Source: Parvibaculum sp039680535 (lineage in GTDB: Bacteria; Pseudomonadota; Alphaproteobacteria; Parvibaculales; Parvibaculaceae). From it: a stretch of DNA of 64,000 nt. The notes under the pieces are model-generated. The model worked only from the letters and a program-made list of their open reading frames with translations, had not been told where the DNA came from and did no database searches. Made by a program: the position numbers and the translations under genes. Of this stretch, positions 1-8,538 are shown piece after piece. The stretch spans positions 186,001-250,000 of the forward strand of contig NZ_JBDKSS010000008.1 in assembly GCF_039680535.1 (NCBI RefSeq). The letters run 5' to 3'. Numbering within the stretch: the stretch's first letter is position 1; each line of letters opens with the position of its first letter.

Positions 1-1157
1 GCCGCACGCCCGACTATGTGAATGTGACGCTGGCGGGCTTCGTCGCTCGCAACGACATTTTCGAATCGAAGGGCGACAAGACCTATTCCGACAGGCTGCG
101 CCGCTTCTATCGCGAAGTCGTCGAAGGCGATCTTTCCCTCACCCACACGATCATCCATCCCGTCGTCGACAAGTCGATCCCGGATACGCAGGGCGTCAAC
201 GGCGAATGCGCGCTGAAGGTCGTGCGCCGCACGAAGGACAGCATCGTGGTGCGCGGCGCCAAGATTCTTGCGACGCTTGGGCCCTTCGCCGATGAGCTCT
301 TTGTCTATCCCGGCGTGCCGCAGCCGCCGAGCGTCAATCCGGATACGCTGCTCGCTTTCTCCATCCCGATGAACACCAAGGGCCTTATCACGCTTTGCCG
401 CGATCATTACGGCGTCAACTCATCGGCGGGCGACCATCCCTTCTCGTCGCGCTTCGACGAGCAGGACGCCTTCATGATCTTCGACGATGTGGAGATCCCG
501 AATGAGCGCGTCTTCATCGACGGCGACCTCGACATCTATAACGGGTTGATGCGCCACGGTTGGGCGGCGAACATCATGCAGCAGACCTGCATCCGTGCCG
601 CGGTGAAGCTCGAATTCGCTTATGAGCTTTGCACCCGCATGGCGCAGGCGACCAATGCGGACAAGCGCCCCGAAACCGCCGCGCTCCTCGGCGAGCTCTG
701 GGCCTATTCGCAGCTGACGCGCTCTGCCATCACGGCGGCAGAGGCGGGCGCCCATGACTGGGGCAATGGCGCTTTCTTCCCGGACGATCGCCCCTTCCGT
801 GCAACGCGCGCCATGATGCCCGGCTGGATGGTGAAGGCGAATGACGCGATCAAGACGATCGGCTCGCACAACCTGCTCGCCACGCCATCGCTCGACGCCA
901 TCGACAATCCGGAAATCGGTCACCTCATCAAGACCTATATGCCGGGCTCGAACGGCATGAGCGCACGCGACCGGGCCAAGCTCTTCCGCACGGCCTGGGA
1001 CTTCGCGGGCTCCGCGCTCGGCGGCCGCGTCGAACTCTACGAGCGCTTCTATCTGGCGAGCGCCCCGCGCAACTTCGCGCTGGACCACATGTTCGCCCAG
1101 ATGGAGCGCGAATGGACGGAAGTGCCCGCCATGCTCAAGGCCATTGGCGTCGATTGA
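1..1157 (+). CDS. 4-hydroxyphenylacetate 3-monooxygenase-family oxygenase (HpaB-like), 5'-truncated by window edge
   Basis: This is the C-terminal three quarters of an FADH2-dependent aromatic hydroxylase of the HpaB family, which ortho-hydroxylates phenols using reduced flavin from a separate reductase. The reading frame is open to the left edge; the first residues (RTPDYVNVTLAGF) align with an internal stretch (RSPDYMNVTYAGF) of the full-length paralogue at 4473-5954, so the GTG at 18 is not the real start. Family features visible: SLTHTIIHP, the VVRGAKILATLGPFADEL segment, SSRFDEQDAF followed by FDDVEIP, IGSHNLLATP, and a final YERFYLASAP. It is transcribed toward the fumarylacetoacetase-family gene and the two share a bidirectional terminator. 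Family assignment is firm; substrate is not known, and two paralogues in one locus suggest different phenolic substrates. Confidence 0.9.
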   Translation, partial: RTPDYVNVTLAGFVARNDIFESKGDKTYSDRLRRFYREVVEGDLSLTHTIIHPVVDKSIPDTQGVNGECALKVVRRTKDSIVVRGAKILATLGPFADELFVYPGVPQPPSVNPDTLLAFSIPMNTKGLITLCRDHYGVNSSAGDHPFSSRFDEQDAFMIFDDVEIPNERVFIDGDLDIYNGLMRHGWAANIMQQTCIRAAVKLEFAYELCTRMAQATNADKRPETAALLGELWAYSQLTRSAITAAEAGAHDWGNGAFFPDDRPFRATRAMMPGWMVKANDAIKTIGSHNLLATPSLDAIDNPEIGHLIKTYMPGSNGMSARDRAKLFRTAWDFAGSALGGRVELYERFYLASAPRNFALDHMFAQMEREWTEVPAMLKAIGVD

Positions 1158-1178
1158 TCGGCGATCCATAAAAGAGAA

Positions 1179-1216
1179 AAGCCCGGCAATCGAAAGATTG
1201 CCGGGCTTCTTTGTTT
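1179..1216. terminator. bidirectional rho-independent terminator
   Basis: A 13-bp perfect stem (left arm 1179-1191, GAAA tetraloop 1192-1195, right arm 1196-1208) with A-rich sequence on the left and T-rich sequence on the right, so it can stop transcription from both convergent genes. Confidence 0.9.
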
Positions 1217-1229
1217 GCGAAGCGTTATT

Positions 1230-2060
1230 TCAGAACTGTCCGAGCGCGACGCGACGTACCGCCTCGGTATCCGTCGGCTGATGGCCGACCTTGTGCAGCG
1301 GCGCGGGCACTTCCTGCACCGTATTCGTTACCTTGCCGATATTCGTCACCTCGACCTCGACCACGTCGCCGATATTCATCGGGCGTGAATTGGCCGGCGT
1401 GCCGGTGAGCACGATGTCTCCCGGCAGGAAGGTGATGTGACGCGAGAGATCGGCGAAGATGTAGTCGATCGGAAAGGTCATCTCGCTGACCGGACCGTCC
1501 TGCACGACCTTGCCGTTGATATAGGTACGCACCGTCTGCTCCCGAATATCGACGCCGCGCACGATGCCGGGGCCCACAGGACAGAAACCATCATGCCCCT
1601 TCACGCGCAGCATGGAGCCCGCATCGGTATCGCGGAAGTCCTGTGCGCCGACATCGTTTGCCGCGGCGAAGCCCGCCAGATGATCCCACACGTCCTCGCG
1701 CGCGACATTGCGCATCGGCTTGCCGACGATGGCCGCGATCTCGCCTTCATAGTTGAGATACTGGCAATCGGCCGGGCGGTTGAGAAAGCCGCGATGCGAA
1801 TTGAGCGCGGTGAGCGGCTTCTGGAAATAGGTCGGCGTGACGAGCGGCGGCGCCTTGAACTCGACGCGACGCGAGTCGTAGTTCAGATGAATGCAGATGA
1901 TCTTGGTCGGATCGCAAGGCGGCAGATAGGTCGCGTCGGCATCGGCGACGGTGCGCCCGTCGCCAAGCCGCAGCAGATCGCCTTCAGGCCGCACCCATTT
2001 CGGCGTGCCCTCATGCAGGATGCGGCGCCATTCCTCGCGCGGGCCTTCTAGAACGGACAT
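1230..2060 (-). CDS. fumarylacetoacetate hydrolase (FAH) family protein, HpaG-like isomerase/decarboxylase
   Basis: 276 residues. The FAH fold metal-dependent enzymes hydrolyse, decarboxylate or isomerise 2-oxo-enol acids; in the homoprotocatechuate pathway the HpaG type decarboxylates 5-oxo-pent-3-ene-1,2,5-tricarboxylate and isomerises the product. Visible family motifs: NYEGEIAAIVGK (acidic metal-site region), AANDVGAQDF, GFCPVGPGIV, and LTGTPAN in the C-terminal core followed by GDVVEVEVTNIG. The ATG is preceded by GGGAG at a normal distance. It is the last gene of the leftward catabolic operon, 36 nt after the dioxygenase. Exact reaction is inferred from context; a generic acylpyruvate hydrolase is the alternative. 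Confidence 0.85.
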   Translation of the reverse strand: MSVLEGPREEWRRILHEGTPKWVRPEGDLLRLGDGRTVADADATYLPPCDPTKIICIHLNYDSRRVEFKAPPLVTPTYFQKPLTALNSHRGFLNRPADCQYLNYEGEIAAIVGKPMRNVAREDVWDHLAGFAAANDVGAQDFRDTDAGSMLRVKGHDGFCPVGPGIVRGVDIREQTVRTYINGKVVQDGPVSEMTFPIDYIFADLSRHITFLPGDIVLTGTPANSRPMNIGDVVEVEVTNIGKVTNTVQEVPAPLHKVGHQPTDTEAVRRVALGQF

Positions 2061-2096
2061 ATTGATTTCTCCCTGTCTTTTTCCCGGTGAGGCTCT

Positions 2097-3002
2097 TCAG
2101 GCCGGCACCATGAATCCCTTCATGTTCTCGAAAATCGGTACGTGACCGTAGGCATCCCGCTGATAATATTCAGACTGACCCGTCGGTTCGCGTCCGCCCC
2201 ATCCGATTTCGTTCATGAAGCCGGATGGGTTCTTGAAGTAGAAGGAGAAGTTGTGATCGTTGGCATGACTGCCCGGTTCGATGATCACCGGCAGTTGCGC
2301 CAAGCGCACGAAGTCATGCGTTAGCCCGACATCTTCGAGCCGCTGCATCTCGAACATCAGATGATTGATCGTCTTCTCCGAAGGTCCGCCGAAAGCGAGA
2401 GTATGCTGCCGCGTATTGCAGTGAAGGAACAGCAACTCAACCTTTTCCGGCATACCCGGGATCGCGATCTTGTACTCGACTCCACCCCGCATCCCGAGCA
2501 GCGTGTAGAATGCATGTAGCTCCTCGAACCCGGCGCGACGGTTCAGCATCATGTGACCGAACCCCCCACCCGCGGTCTTGAAACCTCCATGCATCCCCCT
2601 GCCCGGATGGAAGGGTAGGTCATATTGCACGAGCGGACCGTGAAAGAGTTCGATCGCAAATCCGTTCGGATCTGTCACGAACATGACTTCGAGCACATGC
2701 CGGGCCTCGGCTTCCTCAGTGGTGCCTATCCTGACATCGACACCCGCTCCCTTGAGTCGGCTTGCCATTTCGCGGAACTCCAGAACGCCCGCGAGACGGA
2801 GGCCCATGGCCAGCAGGTCGTCCGCCGGATTCTCGACCAGCTTGATCCGGTGGTGCCAATAATCCATCCGGAGATAACGGGTCTTTTCATCCTCGCCCGG
2901 GCGCACCTCAAGGGCCAGGATCTGCGAAGCATACTGCTCCCAAGCAGCGAGATTGCTGACGCCGAGCGTGACGTAGCCCAGCTCTGTGACTTCTGCCGTC
3001 AT
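2097..3002 (-). CDS. type I extradiol ring-cleavage dioxygenase (VOC superfamily, BphC/HPCD-like)
   Basis: 301 residues from an ATG preceded by GAGGGGGG; a longer in-frame start at 3056 would overlap the upstream gene and has no Shine-Dalgarno. Two tandem vicinal-oxygen-chelate modules. The Fe(II) ligands can be placed at H150 (GGGFGHMML), H214 (INHLMFE) and E265 (NEIGWG), with a probable acid-base histidine H200 (RQHTLAF); this matches the known arrangement in BphC and Brevibacterium homoprotocatechuate 2,3-dioxygenase. It would cleave the catechol made by the upstream hydroxylase. Most enteric HpaD enzymes are a different (LigB) fold, so the ring-cleavage step here uses the other, non-homologous solution. 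Substrate (homoprotocatechuate versus another catechol) is inferred only from neighbours. Confidence 0.88.
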   Translation of the reverse strand: MTAEVTELGYVTLGVSNLAAWEQYASQILALEVRPGEDEKTRYLRMDYWHHRIKLVENPADDLLAMGLRLAGVLEFREMASRLKGAGVDVRIGTTEEAEARHVLEVMFVTDPNGFAIELFHGPLVQYDLPFHPGRGMHGGFKTAGGGFGHMMLNRRAGFEELHAFYTLLGMRGGVEYKIAIPGMPEKVELLFLHCNTRQHTLAFGGPSEKTINHLMFEMQRLEDVGLTHDFVRLAQLPVIIEPGSHANDHNFSFYFKNPSGFMNEIGWGGREPTGQSEYYQRDAYGHVPIFENMKGFMVPA

Positions 3003-3012
3003 GATTCCCCCC

Positions 3013-4473
3013 TCAGGCAAACGATCCCTTGCGGACCGAAATGTTTTTGATGTCACTGTAGAAATCGAAGCTCCAGCTGCCGCCTTCGCGACCGATGCCG
3101 GAGTCGCGCGAACCGCCGAATGGCGCCGCGAGATCGCGGACGAAGAAGCAGTTCACCCAGAGCGTACCGGCAACCACCTTCGAGGCGATGTTCATGGCAC
3201 GCGCCTCGTTGCGGCTGAAGAGCGTGCCGGCAAGGCCGTAACGCGTATTGTTCGCGACCTCGATCGCCTCGTCATCCGAGGAGAAGCTCTGCCAGGTCAG
3301 CACCGGACCGAAGACTTCGCGCTGCGCGATTTCAAGTTCCGGGCTCACATGGGCAAAGAGCGTCGGCTGGAAATAGAGCTCGCCGAAATTCGCACGGCTG
3401 CCGCCCCAGAGCGGAACCGCACCGTCCTTCTTCGCGCGTTCGACGAAGCCCGCGACGCGCTCGAAATGCTCGGGATGAATGAGGGGCCCGACGCGCGTGT
3501 CCTTGTCGCGCGGATCGCCCACAACCATATGACTTGCGGCCGCGCGAACCTTTTCGAGGAATGGCTCTTCGATCGATTTCTCGACCAGAATGCGCGTGCC
3601 CGCAAGGCAGACCTGACCGGCGTTCATGTACTGGCCCGCGACCGTCTGGGCCGCCGCATCGAGATCGGCATCGGCGCAGACAATGAAAGGCGACTTGCCG
3701 CCAAGCTCCGAACTCATCGGCGTGATCGAACGCGCCGCCGCCTGACCGATGATCTTGGCGGTGTCGGTCGAGCCGGTGAAGCTGATGCGGTCGAGATCCG
3801 GATGATTGACCAGCGCATCGCCCGCGACTTCGCCGATGCCTTGCACCACATTGAGGACGCCCGCGGGAATACCCGCCGCATGGGCGATGTCAGCCATCAG
3901 CGAGCAGGTGAGCGGCGCCCACTCCGGCGGCTTGACGACAACGGTGTTGCCCGCTGCAAGTGCCGGGCCCACCTTCCACGTGGTCAGCATCAGCGGCGCG
4001 TTCCATGGAGTGATGAGCGCGGCGACGCCCGACGGATCGTATTTCACATGGTTGACGACTTCCGGCCCCTCGATCGAGTGCCCATCAAGCGTCAGCGCCC
4101 AGTCGGCAAAGAACTCGATGTTCTGCGCGGCCCGCGGCACTCCCCTGTGCACATTGCCGAGAAGCAGCGAGCCGTTATCCATCGTTTCGACGGCCGCAAG
4201 CTCGGCGGCACGCGCCCTGATGCCATCGGCAAAGCGCTTGAGATATGGCAGGCGTCCCTTCGGTCCGAGCGCCGCCCAGGCCGGAAACGCCTTGCGGGCG
4301 GCAGCCACCGCTTCATCCACCTCGGGCTTGCCCGCCGCTGCGACGTCCGCGAGATGCGAACCGTCGACCGGCGAGAAATTCGAGAACCGCTCCTTCGAGG
4401 AGACGCGCCGTCCGTTGATATAATGATCGGTCGAGACCTCGACGCCTGCGACCTTCGCGATATTTCCACTCAT
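3013..4473 (-). CDS. hpaE: NAD(P)-dependent aldehyde dehydrogenase, HpaE-like (5-carboxymethyl-2-hydroxymuconate semialdehyde dehydrogenase)
   Basis: 486 residues, normal length for the ALDH superfamily. Visible active-site features: TPWNAP near residue 155, the glutamate motif SSELGGKSP, and the nucleophile region NAGQVCLAGTR containing the catalytic cysteine; FGPV and the C-terminal GIGREGG segment follow. The ATG overlaps the stop of the hydroxylase gene by one base (TGATG), with GGAG ten bases upstream, implying translational coupling. In the meta pathway it would oxidise the ring-fission semialdehyde to the dicarboxylate. A broader 2-hydroxymuconate semialdehyde or betaine-aldehyde type specificity cannot be excluded, but position between hydroxylase and extradiol dioxygenase supports HpaE. 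Confidence 0.85.
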   Translation of the reverse strand: MSGNIAKVAGVEVSTDHYINGRRVSSKERFSNFSPVDGSHLADVAAAGKPEVDEAVAAARKAFPAWAALGPKGRLPYLKRFADGIRARAAELAAVETMDNGSLLLGNVHRGVPRAAQNIEFFADWALTLDGHSIEGPEVVNHVKYDPSGVAALITPWNAPLMLTTWKVGPALAAGNTVVVKPPEWAPLTCSLMADIAHAAGIPAGVLNVVQGIGEVAGDALVNHPDLDRISFTGSTDTAKIIGQAAARSITPMSSELGGKSPFIVCADADLDAAAQTVAGQYMNAGQVCLAGTRILVEKSIEEPFLEKVRAAASHMVVGDPRDKDTRVGPLIHPEHFERVAGFVERAKKDGAVPLWGGSRANFGELYFQPTLFAHVSPELEIAQREVFGPVLTWQSFSSDDEAIEVANNTRYGLAGTLFSRNEARAMNIASKVVAGTLWVNCFFVRDLAAPFGGSRDSGIGREGGSWSFDFYSDIKNISVRKGSFA

Positions 4474-5954
4474 CAAACAGTCTCCACCACAGGCTTTGCC
4501 TTCTGCTTCGAGGTTTCGCTTCCCTCATTCAGGAAGCGATCGACGAGACGGTCCGCGCGTGTGCGCTCCGCCAAAAGTTGCGCCAGCTGCTGATTGCGTG
4601 CACCGGACGCGAGATAGAAACGCTCATACTGCTCGCCGCGGCTCGCCAGCGCGCTGCCGACGAAATCCCATGCAAGGCGGAAGATGCGCGCGCGCTCTTG
4701 CGCGGTAACGGCACCCGCTCCGCGCATGAACTGGTCGATGAGCGGACGGAGATTCGGATCCGCAAGCTGCGCTTCCGTCGGCGCAGCGAGCAGGTTGTGC
4801 GAACCGAGGAGGCGGATGATCTCGTTCACACGCGGAAACCAGGTCGGCAGCGTCGCGCGAAGCGCGACGAGCGGCGCGCCCTGCGGGAACCAGACGCCGT
4901 TGCCGAATTCATGCGCATTTGCCTCGGCGGACTGAATGCAGGCGCGGGCGAATTCCGAGAAAGTCCAGATTTCGCCGAGCATCTGCATGGCGGGCGGCTG
5001 CAGGCCGTTGATCGCCTCGCACATGCGCGTGCCGAGCCCCCATGCGAATTCCAGCTTGGTCTGCGCCCGGATCATGGTCTGCTGCATGACGTTCGGGTAC
5101 CAGCCCGTGGTCATCACCTGATTGTAGACCGGGAGGTTGCAGTTGATGTGGAGCCGGTCCCAAGGCACTTCCACATCGTCGAAGATCACAAAGGCGTCCT
5201 GCTCATCGAAACGCGAGGACAGCGGGTGGTCGTGCAGATTGCGCGAACCGGCGCAGCTGTCGCGACAAATGAACTTGAGCCCCGGCGTCGACATGGGGAT
5301 GCAGAAGGCGAGCGCATAATCATCCGCACCGGGCGGCAGCGGCGCGGCGGGATAGACGGCTAGTTCATCGGCAAAGGGCGCGAGCGTCGCAAGGATGCGC
5401 GCGCCGCGCACGACGATGCCATGCTCCGTTTCGCCGACCTTGTGCAGCGCGACGTCATTGCCGGGCTTCGGCGCATCGCCCTGCGCCTTGTCGATGGTCG
5501 GCTGGATGATCGTATGGGTCAGCGAGATGTCGTTGCGGCGCAGGAACTTCTGGTAGTTGACGAGGTTCTCCGCGCCCTGCTCGTTGCCATTCGCGCCCCA
5601 CTCGTCGGCGCGGCCCGCGAAGCCCGCATAGGTGACATTCATGTAGTCCGGCGAGCGACCCATGATGCCGACCGTGTATTCGGCGATGCGCGTCAACCCC
5701 TTGTGGCGGCGAAGAATGTCTTCCTTCGAACGCGGAATCATGTGGCTGACATTGATCGCCTCGCCCGTTTCCGGGTCGGCCATCAGGCAGTCATCCGCAA
5801 ATTGATGCTGAAGGTCGAAGACCCCCGCGAGCCCATGCGCCGCACCGGCAAAGGCCGGATGCTCCGTTATGTCCTCAACCTTATCCGCGCCGATCCAGAT
5901 CTCGCGAGGCCCCTTGAGGCCCTGCAAGAACTGCCTCCCGGTACGAGCCGGCAT
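4473..5954 (-). CDS. hpaB: 4-hydroxyphenylacetate 3-monooxygenase oxygenase component (HpaB-like)
   Basis: 493 residues from the ATG preceded by AGGGAGG; a longer in-frame GTG-type extension to 6056 would run into the divergent promoter and adds non-conserved sequence. N-terminal MPARTGRQFLQGLK, then SRFDEQDAFVIFDDVEVPWDRL, GSHNLLAAP and YERFYLASGARN identify the HpaB/phenol hydroxylase family (FADH2-dependent, acyl-CoA-dehydrogenase-like fold). It leads the leftward operon hydroxylase, aldehyde dehydrogenase, extradiol dioxygenase, FAH hydrolase. No HpaC-type flavin reductase is encoded in the window, so reduced flavin must come from elsewhere (the FMN reductase at 30.2 kb is of a different family). 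The C-terminus carries an extra charged tail beyond the family core. Substrate could be 4-hydroxyphenylacetate or another phenol. Confidence 0.88.
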   Translation of the reverse strand: MPARTGRQFLQGLKGPREIWIGADKVEDITEHPAFAGAAHGLAGVFDLQHQFADDCLMADPETGEAINVSHMIPRSKEDILRRHKGLTRIAEYTVGIMGRSPDYMNVTYAGFAGRADEWGANGNEQGAENLVNYQKFLRRNDISLTHTIIQPTIDKAQGDAPKPGNDVALHKVGETEHGIVVRGARILATLAPFADELAVYPAAPLPPGADDYALAFCIPMSTPGLKFICRDSCAGSRNLHDHPLSSRFDEQDAFVIFDDVEVPWDRLHINCNLPVYNQVMTTGWYPNVMQQTMIRAQTKLEFAWGLGTRMCEAINGLQPPAMQMLGEIWTFSEFARACIQSAEANAHEFGNGVWFPQGAPLVALRATLPTWFPRVNEIIRLLGSHNLLAAPTEAQLADPNLRPLIDQFMRGAGAVTAQERARIFRLAWDFVGSALASRGEQYERFYLASGARNQQLAQLLAERTRADRLVDRFLNEGSETSKQKAKPVVETV

Positions 5955-6052
5955 GTTTCCCTCCCTGAGCGTTTCCAGTCTTTGACCGTTCGCCGCTTTT
6001 TCCGCGCCGACGCCTCCCTGACGTCGCCGCGACCCGGCTGTTGTGACGGTTC

Positions 6053-6072
6053 TCAATTATGACTACACTCAG
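6053..6072. promoter_or_regulatory. candidate TetR operator in the hpaB/tetR divergent promoter
   Basis: TCAATTATGACTACACTCAG, which matches 17 of 20 positions with the motif at 6904-6923 in front of the hpaI-like gene. It sits between the two divergent start codons and is followed by AT-rich, -10-like sequence. That one regulator controls both arms through this site is inferred. Confidence 0.6.
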
Positions 6073-6194
6073 ATTATAGACTCGCCCGAGGCTGTCAAGT
6101 CGAAGGGGGCATGCTGCGGTCGGGCGCATTGACATTGCCGGTTCAACCGACATGTTGTGCTTCAGGTTCTTTCTGTGCGGAGAGGCGGCGAGCG

Positions 6195-6872
6195 GTGGTC
6201 GAACGTAAGAAAAAGCAGGTTTCGGAGGCGCGCGCGGGGGCAGAGGAAAGGCGCGAGGCCGTTCCTGCCGGAAGGCGGGAACGCAACAAGCAGGAAAAGC
6301 TCGCTCGAATCGTCGAGGCCGCGAAGGAACTCTTCGGCACCAAGGGTTTTGCCGAGACGACCACGCAGGAAATTGCCGAAAAGGCCGATATCGGAACCGG
6401 CACCCTCTTTCTCTATGCAAAGTCGAAGGAAGACCTGCTCGTCATGGTCTTCAAGGACGAAATGATTGCGACCTCGCAGGAAGCGTTCAAGACGCTGCCC
6501 GCCGGATCGAGCCTCATCAACCAGCTCATGCATGTCTTCGACATGATGATCGTCTATCACGCCCGGGATATCGACCTGGCCAAGGCGCTCATCAGAGAGA
6601 TCACCGTCCCGCCGGAGAAATCTTCCCGCCATGACGACCTCATGGCGTTGATGCCGGTAATCTATGGCGGGATCGCCGATCTCATCATCGCGGGGCAGAA
6701 GGCGGGGAAGCTGCGTCTCGACATCGACCCGCTTCTCGTCGCCGAGAGCCTCTTCGCGATCTACTACATCGGCCTCGTAGGCTGGCTCAGCGGCATTGTC
6801 ACCAAGACGCAATTCATAAAGCGACTTCGCCCGCGACTCGAACTCGCCATCGAGGGCATCGTCGCTCACTAG
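6195..6872 (+). CDS. TetR/AcrR family transcriptional regulator
   Basis: 225 residues if the GTG at 6195 (GGAG 12 nt upstream) is used; an ATG at 6111 would add 28 poorly conserved residues and has AAGGGGG only one base away. The N-terminal basic stretch (RKKKQ through RRERNKQEK) leads into the TetR helix-turn-helix: IVEAAKELFGTKGF, TTTQEIAEKADIGTGTLFLYAKSKEDLL. The rest is an all-helical ligand-binding domain with no recognised specificity. Divergent from the hydroxylase operon and directly upstream of the aldolase and hydratase genes, so a role as the local repressor responding to a pathway intermediate is likely. Probably autoregulated through the motif at 6053-6072. Confidence 0.88.
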   Translation: MVERKKKQVSEARAGAEERREAVPAGRRERNKQEKLARIVEAAKELFGTKGFAETTTQEIAEKADIGTGTLFLYAKSKEDLLVMVFKDEMIATSQEAFKTLPAGSSLINQLMHVFDMMIVYHARDIDLAKALIREITVPPEKSSRHDDLMALMPVIYGGIADLIIAGQKAGKLRLDIDPLLVAESLFAIYYIGLVGWLSGIVTKTQFIKRLRPRLELAIEGIVAH

Positions 6873-6903
6873 GCGCGGGCCGCATCGCCCATATTGACTT
6901 TCA

Positions 6904-6923
6904 TCATTTATGATGACACTCAG
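6904..6923. promoter_or_regulatory. candidate TetR operator upstream of the aldolase gene
   Basis: TCATTTATGATGACACTCAG, 17/20 identical to the element at 6053-6072. It contains a short palindrome (TCAT-TT-ATGA) and is followed by TTATATAA. It lies between the regulator stop and the aldolase ATG at 6971, giving the aldolase/hydratase pair its own promoter. Confidence 0.6.
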
Positions 6924-6970
6924 TTATATAACGCTCCGCGATTTTACGCGGACGACTGGGGAGGTTTGTC

Positions 6971-7738
6971 ATGGCTGCTGCCTTGAAGGCCCGCTGGCGC
7001 GCGGGGGAAGTAACACTTGGCGCCTGGTGCATGATGCCGGGCGCGCTTTCGGCCGAGGCGCTGGCGCGTAACGGCTTCGACTGGGTGCTGATCGACATGC
7101 AGCATGGCTGCATGGATTACGAGACTGCACTCTCGATGATCCGCGCCATCGATCTCACTTCCGCCATTCCGATCGTCCGTGTGCCCTGGAACGATCCGGG
7201 CATCATCGGCCGCGTGCTCGACGCTGGCGCGCTCGGCGTCGTCATCCCCATGATCCAGACGGTGGAAGACGCAAGGAAGGCCGTCGATGCCTGCCTCTAT
7301 CCGCCCATGGGACGCCGCAGCTTCGGCCCGGTGCGCGTCGGTATGCGCGACGGCCCCGGCTATTTCGGCGAGGCCAATTCCCGCGTCGCCGTCATCCCGA
7401 TGATCGAGACAGCGGAAGCGCTTGCCGCCGTCGAGGAGATCGCCGCGGTGCCTGGCGTCGATGCGCTCTTCGTCGGCCCCTTCGACCTCTCGGTCGCCCT
7501 TGGCCTTCCCCCGGGAGACAATGACGGCAAGCCCGCCTTCGACGCCGCGATCGCCAAGGTGGCCGCAGCCGCGAAACAGGCCGGCGCCGCGACCGCAGTG
7601 CTTTCCAATTCCAAGGTCGCACCGCTGCGTATTTCGCAGGGCTTCCAGATGATTTCCGTGACCACGGATATTGCCGCGCTCACCATGGCCACCCGCATGG
7701 ATCTCGAAACGGTCCGCACTGCCGCGAAAGGAAACTGA
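6971..7738 (+). CDS. hpaI: HpcH/HpaI family aldolase (4-hydroxy-2-oxoheptane-1,7-dioate aldolase-like)
   Basis: 255 residues, typical for class II HpaI aldolases that split 4-hydroxy-2-oxo acids into pyruvate and an aldehyde. Signature segments: LGAWCMMPGALSAEALARNGFDWVLIDMQHG, the metal-binding glutamate region VAVIPMIETAEAL and the following aspartate in DALFVGPFDLSVALG; an RSFGPVR motif precedes these. Shine-Dalgarno GGGGAGG lies seven bases before the ATG. One base separates its stop from the next start, so it is co-expressed with the hydratase. It supplies the last step of the meta pathway (succinic semialdehyde plus pyruvate if the substrate is the homoprotocatechuate product). Confidence 0.88.
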   Translation: MAAALKARWRAGEVTLGAWCMMPGALSAEALARNGFDWVLIDMQHGCMDYETALSMIRAIDLTSAIPIVRVPWNDPGIIGRVLDAGALGVVIPMIQTVEDARKAVDACLYPPMGRRSFGPVRVGMRDGPGYFGEANSRVAVIPMIETAEALAAVEEIAAVPGVDALFVGPFDLSVALGLPPGDNDGKPAFDAAIAKVAAAAKQAGAATAVLSNSKVAPLRISQGFQMISVTTDIAALTMATRMDLETVRTAAKGN

Positions 7739-7739
7739 G

Positions 7740-8537
7740 ATGCTCGACAAAGCGACGCGCAGCAAGATCGTCGACGATCTGTTCCGGGTTTACGAGACGC
7801 GCCAGCCGATCCGTCTTCTCACCAAGACCTATCCGGGTATCACGGTCGAGGACTCCTATCGCATTCAGGAAGAGTTCGTCGCCCGGCAAGTGAAGGCCGG
7901 CGCCCGCATAAAGGGCTACAAGGTCGGTCTCACATCGAAGCCGATGCAGGAAATGGCGGGCTCGACGGAGCCCGACTTCAGCGCGATGACCGACGATCTC
8001 TTCATCCCGGAAGACACGCCAATCCCCGCCTCGCGCTTTTTCTCGCCGATGATCGAGATCGAGATCGCCTTCGTGATGAAACATGCGCTGCAAGGCCCGG
8101 GCGTCCTGCCCGTGGACGTGATCCGCGCCACGGACTTCGTGCTGCCCGCCATAGAGATCGTCGATTTCCGCCTCGCGCGCGAACCAGGAATGAACCTGAT
8201 CGACACAGTGGCGGACCTCGCCGCCTGCGGCGCGGTCGTGCTCGGCGCCAATCCGCGCCCGCTTGATTCCATCGACGTTCGCCGCGTGAAGGGTTCGATC
8301 ATCAACAATGGCAAGGTCGAGCAGGAGGGGTTTGCCTCGGCCGTTCTCGGCAATCCGGTGACATCGGTCGCGTGGCTTGCGAACAAGCTCGGCGAATTCG
8401 GCGTCACCTTCGAACCGGGTCACGTGATCCTCACCGGGTCATTCGTCCGCGCCTTTCCCGTCAAGGCAGGCGACAACATCGTCGCGAGCTTCGATAACGG
8501 TCTTGGCGATGTACTGACGAGTTTTGTCGGCGACTAG
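7740..8537 (+). CDS. hpaH: 2-oxo-hept-4-ene-1,7-dioate hydratase (HpaH/MhpD family)
   Basis: 265 residues from the ATG at 7740, which follows the aldolase stop by one base and has AAAGGA upstream; HpaH of E. coli is about 267 residues. Family motifs include GYKVGLTS, the paired acidic metal motif MIEIEIAFVM, LPAIEIVDFR, and GHVILTGSFVRAFPVKAGD at the C-terminus. The enzyme hydrates the 2-oxo-enoic diacid to the substrate of the aldolase encoded just upstream. Convergent with polX, whose stop lies one base beyond. A 2-keto-4-pentenoate hydratase specificity is the alternative; the neighbouring HpaI favours the C7 diacid. Confidence 0.88.
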   Translation: MLDKATRSKIVDDLFRVYETRQPIRLLTKTYPGITVEDSYRIQEEFVARQVKAGARIKGYKVGLTSKPMQEMAGSTEPDFSAMTDDLFIPEDTPIPASRFFSPMIEIEIAFVMKHALQGPGVLPVDVIRATDFVLPAIEIVDFRLAREPGMNLIDTVADLAACGAVVLGANPRPLDSIDVRRVKGSIINNGKVEQEGFASAVLGNPVTSVAWLANKLGEFGVTFEPGHVILTGSFVRAFPVKAGDNIVASFDNGLGDVLTSFVGD

Positions 8538-8538
8538 G

